Shown here: positions 1 through 5,084 of the stretch, piece by piece | Numbering within the stretch: position 1 is the first letter of the stretch | Layout: each line of letters begins with the position of its first letter | NCBI GenBank assembly: GCA_016212195.1 | Contig: JACRGW010000041.1 | Location: forward strand, 1 to 5,943 | Direction of reading: 5' to 3' | Length of the DNA stretch: 5,943 nt | From: Nitrospirota bacterium | GTDB lineage: Bacteria; Nitrospirota; Thermodesulfovibrionia; JACRGW01 | The notes under the pieces: model-generated | Databases searched by the model: none | What the model saw: only the letters and a program-made list of their open reading frames with translations | Told to the model about the DNA's origin: nothing | Program-made: the position numbers and the translations under genes

Positions 1-120
1 CTGCTTCGAGAAGCCGGTCGGGAGTCCCGGGCCCGGATGGAGCCCCATGGAAATTGCGCCCGCTGGGGCCTTCCCTCAGCGATAGCGATGGAGATGGTAG
101 TAGATATTCAGGCCCACGCT
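1..120. other. GC-rich left flank, no supported gene
   Basis: This stretch is about 63% GC by hand count (about 68% in the first 60 bases), against about 32% in the next 100 bases. It contains a 10-bp perfect palindrome at 27-36 (CCGGGCCCGG), a small CGGG/CCCG hairpin at 19-29, and a degenerate hexamer series at 79-96 (GCGATA, GCGATG, GAGATG). There is no T-tract after the hairpin, so I do not call a terminator. The + strand frame starting at base 1 is open to a TAA at 127-129 and could be the tail of an upstream gene, but its translation matches nothing I know. A minus-strand frame ends in a TGA at 78-76 after the residues SVGLNIYYHLHRYR, which is equally unsupported. It may be the end of a neighbouring gene, a relic or intergenic sequence. 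Confidence 0.4.
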
Positions 121-131
121 CTTGATTAAAG

Positions 132-147
132 TGTGATCTATATCACA
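132..147 (+). promoter_or_regulatory. CRP-type operator, site 1 (perfect TGTGA-N6-TCACA)
   Basis: The sequence TGTGATCTATATCACA has two exact inverted CRP half-sites with the canonical 6-bp spacer. Its centre (139.5) lies about 62-64 bp before the predicted transcription start near 201-203, which is the classical class I activator position. A run of seven A residues (147-153) follows and may bend the DNA. The CRP-like regulator encoded at 907-1596 has CRP's DNA-contact residues and is the obvious candidate to bind here. HcpR-type regulators of anaerobes use an essentially identical motif, so another CRP/FNR-family member remains possible. Confidence 0.8.
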
Positions 148-153
148 AAAAAA

Positions 154-169
154 TGTGACCTACATCCTT
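154..169 (+). promoter_or_regulatory. Degenerate CRP-type operator, site 2
   Basis: A perfect left half-site TGTGA (154-158) is followed, after 6 bp, by TCCTT, which keeps only part of TCACA. It starts 22 bp (about two helical turns) after site 1, so both would face the same side of the DNA. Its centre (161.5) falls near -41 and overlaps the proposed -35 element, as at class II CRP promoters. The right half is weak, so binding would probably depend on site 1. Confidence 0.45.
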
Positions 170-196
170 GTTCATGGATGAATAATGTGATATATT
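168..196 (+). promoter_or_regulatory. Predicted sigma70-type promoter with extended -10
   Basis: TTGTTC (168-173) stands 17 bp before TATATT (191-196), which differs from TATAAT at one position. The bases TGA at 188-190 supply a TGn extended -10 motif. The -35 box is poor (TTG only), which fits a promoter needing an activator at the upstream CRP-type sites. Transcription would begin around 201-204, giving a 5' leader of about 20 nt that just contains the Shine-Dalgarno sequence. Confidence 0.5.
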
Positions 197-201
197 TCAG
201 C
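186..201 (+). promoter_or_regulatory. Degenerate CRP-type operator, site 3, over the -10 box
   Basis: TGTGA (186-190) is followed after 6 bp by TCAGC, which matches TCACA at three of five positions. It starts 32 bp after site 2, about three helical turns. It covers the predicted -10 element, so binding here would block RNA polymerase rather than recruit it. It may be a negative-feedback site, or a chance match created by the TGn-TATATT promoter sequence itself. Confidence 0.3.
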
Positions 202-205
202 ATAG

Positions 206-216
206 AAAGGAGGTGA
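206..216 (+). promoter_or_regulatory. Near-perfect Shine-Dalgarno for the 68-residue protein
   Basis: AAAGGAGGTGA pairs along its length with the usual 16S rRNA 3' end and sits 6 nt before the ATG at 223. It is by far the strongest ribosome-binding site in the window and fixes the start of the small gene. It suggests the small protein is made at high level, as expected for a peptide precursor or structural small protein. Confidence 0.85.
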
Positions 217-222
217 ATCACA

Positions 223-429
223 ATGTCAAAGCAAGCTGTAATTCAGGTACTCGAGAAGGCCCTGAGCGATAAGGCTTTTGTTGCACAACTGAAGACCAAC
301 TTCGACGCAGCGATCAAGGGCTACGACCTGACCACTGACGAAATCGCCGCGCTGAAAAATGGCGATGAAGGCGCGTTGCGCGCAATGGGCGTGGATGAGA
401 GGCTGAGTAAACCATTCTATTGGAGGTAA
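223..429 (+). CDS. Small NHLP-clan protein, putative RiPP precursor (Os1348-like)
   Basis: A 68-residue acidic/helical protein. Residues 1-48 look like the NHLP/LigA-like leader fold: an amphipathic N-terminal helix (AVIQVLEKALSDKAF), a second helix, then the signature G33-Y-D-L-T with an acidic helix (TDEIAALKNGDEGALRAMG). This resembles short proteins annotated as Os1348 or Franean1_4349 family NHLP-clan RiPP precursors; I recognise it from memory of the pattern. The tail after G56 (VDERLSKPFYWR) is aromatic and basic. It has one Ser, no Thr and no Cys, so the usual thiazole or lanthionine chemistry has little substrate, and no Gly-Gly cleavage motif is visible. No modification enzyme, protease or exporter dedicated to it lies in the window. 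The gene has a very strong ribosome-binding site and sits behind CRP-type operators. Its middle part (about 58% GC at 291-400) is richer than the downstream genes. Alternative: a stand-alone small protein with no processing. Confidence 0.75.
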   Translation: MSKQAVIQVLEKALSDKAFVAQLKTNFDAAIKGYDLTTDEIAALKNGDEGALRAMGVDERLSKPFYWR

Positions 430-433
430 TCGT

Positions 434-460
434 ATGCAGGAGATCGAAAAGGTTAAGTGA
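434..460 (+). other. Eight-codon mini-ORF with a strong ribosome-binding site
   Basis: ATG at 434 opens an 8-codon frame (MQEIEKVK) closed by TGA at 458-460. GGAGGT at 422-427, formed by the last codons and stop of the preceding gene, lies 6 nt upstream, which is near-ideal. The frame differs from the next gene's (offset 44 nt), and that gene has its own in-frame TGA at 472-474, so this is not its N-terminus. It could be a leader peptide coupling translation into the downstream gene, the 5' remnant of a lost gene, or chance. Confidence 0.25.
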
Positions 461-477
461 AGGTAAGAAGCTGATAT

Positions 478-903
478 ATGGATGATGAGACAAAAAGGAG
501 GATAGAGTTCCTGAAGGGGGTTCCCCTTTTCAGCAAACTGAAGGAGAGGCACCTCAAGTCCTTAGCCAGCCTGGGTAAAGAGGTCGAATACGAGGCAGGG
601 AGGGTGATTGTAAAGGAAGGTGAAACAGGTGCTGGCTTTTTCCTTATCCTTCAAGGTAAGGTTGAGGTAATAAAAGGGGATAAGAAGATTGCAGGGCTTG
701 GTGAGGGTGACTACTTTGGAGAAATCGCCCTTCTTGATGGTGGGCCGAGGACCGCTACGGTCATTGCGAAGGAGGATACGAGGTGTCTTTATCTTGTGAT
801 ATGGTCCTTTCGGAGTTTTATAAAAAGCCATCCAGAGGTCTCTCTGGCCCTGCTCGAGGCTGTAAGCAGGAGGATGAGGAGGCATGAGGAGATAAAGGAC
901 TGA
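478..903 (+). CDS. Stand-alone cyclic-nucleotide-binding domain protein
   Basis: A 141-residue cytoplasmic protein consisting of one CNB (cap family effector) domain and a C-terminal helix, with no DNA-binding or output domain. The eight-stranded core spans roughly residues 15-110. The phosphate-binding cassette is textbook: F80-G81-E82-x-A-L-L-D-G-x-P90-R91-T-A-T-V, with the Glu that holds the ribose hydroxyl and the Arg that holds the cyclic phosphate. This predicts real cAMP or cGMP binding. The tail (residues 120-141, basic, RRMRRHEE) corresponds to the start of the CRP dimerisation helix and stops where a helix-turn-helix would follow. It aligns along its length with the N-terminal half of the next gene, so the two are tandem paralogues. 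The start at 478 is fixed by an in-frame TGA at 472-474; its ribosome-binding site is weak (GAAG at 467-470). Possible roles are ligand buffering, heterodimer formation with the regulator, or regulation of a partner protein. Confidence 0.88.
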   Translation: MDDETKRRIEFLKGVPLFSKLKERHLKSLASLGKEVEYEAGRVIVKEGETGAGFFLILQGKVEVIKGDKKIAGLGEGDYFGEIALLDGGPRTATVIAKEDTRCLYLVIWSFRSFIKSHPEVSLALLEAVSRRMRRHEEIKD

Positions 904-906
904 TCA

Positions 907-1596
907 ATGGAGAGATCAGATTTTCTAAAATCTGTGCCTTTATTCTCTGACCTGAACAGGGAGGAATTAAGACAGATTGAATCCATATCCGGCGAGAAGA
1001 GATACAGAAAGAACGAGATAATCTTTCATGCAGAAGATCTGGGGGCCTATCTTTTTATCCTGAAGGAGGGCTCTGTAAAGATCAGCCTTCAGGGTAGAGA
1101 GGGCAGGGAAGTAATCCTCAGGATTCTATACCCGAAGGAATTTTTTGGAGATATGGCCCTTCTCGATGGTTACCACCGCTCTGCCACTGTAACTGCCTTC
1201 GAGGACTCAAAGGCTGTCCTGATCAACAGAGAAGATTTTCTGAATCTGATAGGGAAACATCCAGAGGTTGCATTGAAGATAATGTCTATTTTAAGCAAGA
1301 GGCTCAGAAAGGCGGATGAGAGGATAGCATCCCTTGTATTTCTCGATGCCCATGGAAAGGTGGCCAGATCCCTTTTAGACCTTATTCAGGAGCAGGGTAA
1401 AAAGACTGAGGAAGGTATAGTAATAGACCTGAAACTCAGGAGAGAGGAGCTATCAGATCTTGCAGGGCTCACAAGGGAGACCACAACGAGGGTCCTTAAG
1501 GATTTTGAGACAGCAGGGGCGATAAGGAGAGAGAGAAAGAGATTGATCATTCTAAGGGAAGATATTATAAAGAGGGAGGCAGAGAAATCTTTATGA
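907..1596 (+). CDS. CRP/FNR-family transcriptional regulator, CRP-like DNA reading head
   Basis: A 229-residue regulator of typical family length. Residues 5-115 form the CNB domain with cassette F80-G81-D82-x-A-L-L-D-G-x-x-R91-S-A-T-V. The phosphate-binding Arg is kept, while the ribose-binding Glu is replaced by Asp. The dimerisation helix follows (about 118-145, including LVFLDAHGKVARSLL, close to CRP's LAFLDVTGRIAQTLL). A winged helix-turn-helix covers about 150-217. The recognition helix has T-R190-E191-T-T-T-R195, matching R180, E181 and R185 of E. coli CRP, the residues that read TGTGA. There is no cysteine anywhere, so it is not an FNR-type iron-sulfur sensor. At the positions of CRP T127/S128, which contact adenine, it has A136/D137 by my hand alignment, so ligand choice may differ from cAMP. 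It starts 3 nt after the previous stop with AAAGGA at 894-899, and overlaps the next gene by 4 nt (ATGA). Confidence 0.9.
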   Translation: MERSDFLKSVPLFSDLNREELRQIESISGEKRYRKNEIIFHAEDLGAYLFILKEGSVKISLQGREGREVILRILYPKEFFGDMALLDGYHRSATVTAFEDSKAVLINREDFLNLIGKHPEVALKIMSILSKRLRKADERIASLVFLDAHGKVARSLLDLIQEQGKKTEEGIVIDLKLRREELSDLAGLTRETTTRVLKDFETAGAIRRERKRLIILREDIIKREAEKSL

Positions 1597-4500
1597 AAAG
1601 ACTGAAGGCCTTGATTGTTGCATTCATCTTTGCAGTGATTCTTCCTGAAATCACTGATGCTTCAAAACCTATCCACCGGCCTGATGTCCCAAAGGAGGCA
1701 GAGATCGTATCAGCCATCGGGGATGGATGGGTTAGATTTGTGAGGGAAAAGGAATGGATAGATGCGATTAAGGAGCAGATATTGATTTCAGGGGATTTTA
1801 TAAAGACAGGGGATTATGGAAGGATGTCAATCCTTTTTATTGATGACATCCAGATAAAGGTCCATAAAAAGACGACCCTCATGATAAAAGAGGTAGGGAA
1901 ACCTCCGGGCAAAAAGGGGACACTCCTCCGTCTTGAGATTGGAGAGGTCTGGAGCAGGGCGAGATCAGTCCCTGAAGGCCTGAGGATAGAGACCCCTTCT
2001 GCTACTGCTGCTATTCGTGGGACAGACTGGGATATGGTTGTTGATGAGAAGGGGACGAGTTATCTCACTGTATTAAGGGGAATTGTTGAGCTATTTAATG
2101 AATATGGGACGGTGCTGGTTGGACGAGGTGAGCAGGCAATGGCTGAGATTGGAAGGCCTCCTGTAAAGTTATTTTTGATAAGTCCAAAGGAGAGGGTGCA
2201 GTGGGTTACATCATATACCATTGATGTGGTGGAGCTCATCCCCTTTTATTCTCATAGAAGGGATAAGGTTCTGAAGATTCTTCCCTCAGTGAAAGAAAGG
2301 GTGGAAAAGGACCCTGCTGATCTTAAATCAATGCTACTCCTTGCAGGGTTACTCTTTGATCTAAGGGAATGGGATGAAAGCCAGAGGCTATTCGATAAGG
2401 TTCTTAAATCTGACCCTCGAAATGGGAGGGCATTAACATTCAGAGGGTTTCTTGCACTCGATAAAGGGGATGTAGAAAAGGCCACATATTACTTTGTAGA
2501 GGCGATAAAGAACCTGCGAGAAGAAGAAAAGACAGAGCCACTCCTCGGTATGGTAGGGGTTCATCTTAACAGAAATGAGATAGAGAAGGCATCAAAACTC
2601 CTCGATGATATAAGTAAGAAGGATATTTCTCCAACAGTAGGGGTAGTACTCGCCGTCTTTAATGCATTCCAGGGTAACTTCACAAAGGCAATCAATATCT
2701 GCTCAGGGTATGGCTCGAGGTATCCAGATGATGAGAGATTCCCGACCCTCATGGCAAATTTCTATTTAATAATGGATGAGGCTGAAAAGGCGAAGGAGGC
2801 AATAGATAGGGCCCTCAAAATAAATCCGGAATACTCAGGGGCATATACAATCTCAGGGAGATATTATTACCTGGAAGGAAGGGCTAAAGAGGCAGAGGAT
2901 GCCTATAAAGAGGCGATTAAACTTGACCCGAAGAATGCTGTGGCAAGGAATGATACCGGGATAATCTTGCTTGAGAGAGGTTACTATGAAGAGTCCATAA
3001 AGGAGCTTTCAGAGGCTATAGAGATAACCCCAAGAGGGTCTGTATTCTGGTCTAATAGAGGACATGCCTTTAACAGGGTAGAGGATTTAAAAAGTGCAGG
3101 GGAGAATTATAGAAAAGCGACTGAGCTTGACCCTGTGAATTATCTTGCCCTTAACGGGCTTGGCCTAACTGCCCTCAAGGAGGGAAGGACAGAGGAGGCT
3201 ATACAATACTTTCTTAAATCAAGCCTTTTAGAGCCAACATTTGCAGAGCCCCACACCCTGCTCGCAGTAGCCTATTACCAGCTCGGTGATATAACAAGGG
3301 CACTTGAAGAAATAAGACTTGCCGTGTCCTTAGACCCTAAAGACCCCTTTCCCCATATCATCGCTTATCTTATCTATCCGGATATCTATAGACCCTTTGA
3401 TTCCATAAAAGAGGCAAAGAGGGTATTAGGGCTCCTCCCCTATCTCAAGAGCATGGATCCAATCGAAAATACCAGGCAGGGATTATCTAACCTCGGCTCA
3501 GTCCTGCTGGGACTTGGTATGTCAGAGTGGGCAGAGAGCTATGCACAGGAGTCCTTTGACCCCCACGATCCATCAAGCCACTTCTTTGCCTCAAGGCAGT
3601 ATGCCAATAATCTTTTTGTAACCACAAGTGAGATTACACAGGGTATTCTTTTAGACCCCCTCTCTATCTCTGGCCCTACAAGATACCAGGATATCATTCG
3701 GAGACCACGGCACAATTCAACCTTAAGTACAACTATTGGTGATGAAGATGGAGGTCTTTCTCAGCTTTACAGTACAACCTTACAGGGTTACCTAAGAAAA
3801 CCCTTTGAGAACGCTTACTATCTTTCATTACAGGCCTATGATAACGATGGCTTCAGGGAAAATGGATATTCGAAGGGCAATAAATTGCTTTACGGGATAG
3901 GACTTAAGCCTGATTATAAGAATGGCCTATCCCTTTCAGGCTGGCTACTCAAGGGTAAAGGTGGGGCACCTGGTTCGGTTACTAATCCCGACCCTGATGA
4001 CAGAAGCGAGAGTTCTGAATCCTATCTATCCCTCGGCTATCGCCACCGCTTCGGGCTAAAGAATAATCTCCTGGCACGTTTTGCCTATGTGAAGACAGAG
4101 GATGAGTTTATAAGCTATATCCCTTTAATAAAGACCGAAACAGAAATCCCTCATTTCCAGGCAAGACATCTCTTTGACATAAGTGAGAACCACCAGGTTA
4201 CCTATGGCCTCGAGTATATCCCTTCGAGGGTGAGGACAGAATCGGCCTTCATCAGCCCTACGGAATCGAGGGAAGACAGGAAATTCTTCTTTACTTATAT
4301 TAATGATAGATGGAGGGTGTCAAAGGGCCTGCTGATAGACAGTGGGATCTTTTATGAATCCTACAGGGATAACAATAATGATTATAATGGAATTCATCCG
4401 AGGCTTGGTCTTGAGGCTAAACTCGGAGATACCCATATCTTTAGAATAGGCCTTCAGAGATGGCTCCAATCAGATATCTATGGGACCCTCGCCCCTGTGG

Positions 4501-5084
4501 CAACAGCAGGCATTGTTGTTGACAATAGTCTCGCACTCACAGGTTCAAGGCTTACTGATTATCAGGCAAGGTTTGAGTCAAGATGGTCTGATAGATTCTT
4601 TACTGCGATAGGGGCTGAAAGGGTAGAGTTAAAGGACGCCAATCTCGGGGAAGGATTCATCTCAAGGAGGGGATATACAAATAGCCTCACAGCAGCCATA
4701 AACACAGTAATGACAGATACGATCGGAGTCTTTCTGAGGTATAGATATACTGAGAGCAAAAATACCGATGACCTGTATGAGGGAAAAGACCTTCCACTTA
4801 TACCGGAACATTTCATTAATGGTGGGATCGTATGGGTCTCGCCGTTATACATAAAGGCGATACTTTCGACCTCGTATGTGGGAGAGCGATTCGGTGATCT
4901 TGCGAATACACAGAAGATGTCTGATTACTGGACAACAGACTTTTCTGCACAATGGGAACCCTTTATGAAAAGATTGAATCTCTCCCTTGCTATTAGAAAT
5001 ATCTTTGATAAATATTACGAAACATTGCCAGGCTACCCTGTAGCAGGCAGGTCTGCCTATGTTACAATGGAGTATAGATTTTAG
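1593..5084 (+). CDS. FecR domain - TPR - outer-membrane beta-barrel fusion protein
   Basis: An 1163-residue exported protein. Residues 1-23 are a signal peptide (basic MKRLK, hydrophobic core, likely cut after TDA). Residues about 33-190 are a FecR-type domain, with the signature A139-A-I-R-G-T-D and the repeated gain-of-strand pattern seen in periplasmic FecR modules. Residues about 238-305 and 385-595 hold tetratricopeptide repeats, with motifs such as A-Y-K-E-A-I-K-L-D-P and A-L-K-I-N-P-E. Residues about 600-700 are a helical linker. From about 705 to the end the sequence alternates polar and aromatic beta-strands with acidic loops. It finishes in a TonB-receptor-like tail (R-N-I-F-D-K-Y-Y-E, P-G-Y-P, G-R, final Y-R-F), the Phe-ended signal for outer-membrane insertion. 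I see no plug domain or TonB box. The layout recalls TPR-barrel exporters such as PgaA or BcsC, with FecR added. It is coupled to the regulator gene by an ATGA overlap. The substrate is unknown. Confidence 0.85.
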   Translation: MKRLKALIVAFIFAVILPEITDASKPIHRPDVPKEAEIVSAIGDGWVRFVREKEWIDAIKEQILISGDFIKTGDYGRMSILFIDDIQIKVHKKTTLMIKEVGKPPGKKGTLLRLEIGEVWSRARSVPEGLRIETPSATAAIRGTDWDMVVDEKGTSYLTVLRGIVELFNEYGTVLVGRGEQAMAEIGRPPVKLFLISPKERVQWVTSYTIDVVELIPFYSHRRDKVLKILPSVKERVEKDPADLKSMLLLAGLLFDLREWDESQRLFDKVLKSDPRNGRALTFRGFLALDKGDVEKATYYFVEAIKNLREEEKTEPLLGMVGVHLNRNEIEKASKLLDDISKKDISPTVGVVLAVFNAFQGNFTKAINICSGYGSRYPDDERFPTLMANFYLIMDEAEKAKEAIDRALKINPEYSGAYTISGRYYYLEGRAKEAEDAYKEAIKLDPKNAVARNDTGIILLERGYYEESIKELSEAIEITPRGSVFWSNRGHAFNRVEDLKSAGENYRKATELDPVNYLALNGLGLTALKEGRTEEAIQYFLKSSLLEPTFAEPHTLLAVAYYQLGDITRALEEIRLAVSLDPKDPFPHIIAYLIYPDIYRPFDSIKEAKRVLGLLPYLKSMDPIENTRQGLSNLGSVLLGLGMSEWAESYAQESFDPHDPSSHFFASRQYANNLFVTTSEITQGILLDPLSISGPTRYQDIIRRPRHNSTLSTTIGDEDGGLSQLYSTTLQGYLRKPFENAYYLSLQAYDNDGFRENGYSKGNKLLYGIGLKPDYKNGLSLSGWLLKGKGGAPGSVTNPDPDDRSESSESYLSLGYRHRFGLKNNLLARFAYVKTEDEFISYIPLIKTETEIPHFQARHLFDISENHQVTYGLEYIPSRVRTESAFISPTESREDRKFFFTYINDRWRVSKGLLIDSGIFYESYRDNNNDYNGIHPRLGLEAKLGDTHIFRIGLQRWLQSDIYGTLAPVATAGIVVDNSLALTGSRLTDYQARFESRWSDRFFTAIGAERVELKDANLGEGFISRRGYTNSLTAAINTVMTDTIGVFLRYRYTESKNTDDLYEGKDLPLIPEHFINGGIVWVSPLYIKAILSTSYVGERFGDLANTQKMSDYWTTDFSAQWEPFMKRLNLSLAIRNIFDKYYETLPGYPVAGRSAYVTMEYRF

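Noticed and set aside
76..130. C-terminus of a minus-strand gene (SVGLNIYYHLHRYR, then stop)
   Set aside because: Although protein-like, extending it upstream would run through the operator and promoter region, and no start or family match supports it.
213..221. GTGAATCAC, a small palindrome resembling two CRP half-sites
   Set aside because: The half-sites are only 1 bp apart rather than 6, and the match is largely explained by the Shine-Dalgarno sequence it overlaps.
430..477. Intrinsic terminator between the small gene and the CNB gene
   Set aside because: No GC-rich hairpin followed by a T-run is present in the spacer.
226..552. Minus-strand open frame of 108 codons
   Set aside because: It is antisense to the small gene and the CNB gene, crosses the intergenic spacer, has no family resemblance, and both + strand genes are well supported.
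794..812. TGTGATATGG inside the first CNB gene as a further CRP-type site
   Set aside because: Only the left half-site is present; there is no TCACA-like partner after 6 bp and no promoter need at this place inside an operon.
907..1596. FNR-type oxygen sensor
   Set aside because: The protein has no cysteines, so it cannot hold the iron-sulfur cluster, and its recognition helix follows CRP (R-E-x3-R) rather than FNR.
1593..5084. Classical FecR anti-sigma regulator or classical TonB-dependent siderophore receptor
   Set aside because: The protein has a signal peptide and no cytoplasmic anti-sigma part, and the barrel lacks a visible plug and TonB box; no ECF sigma factor gene is adjacent.
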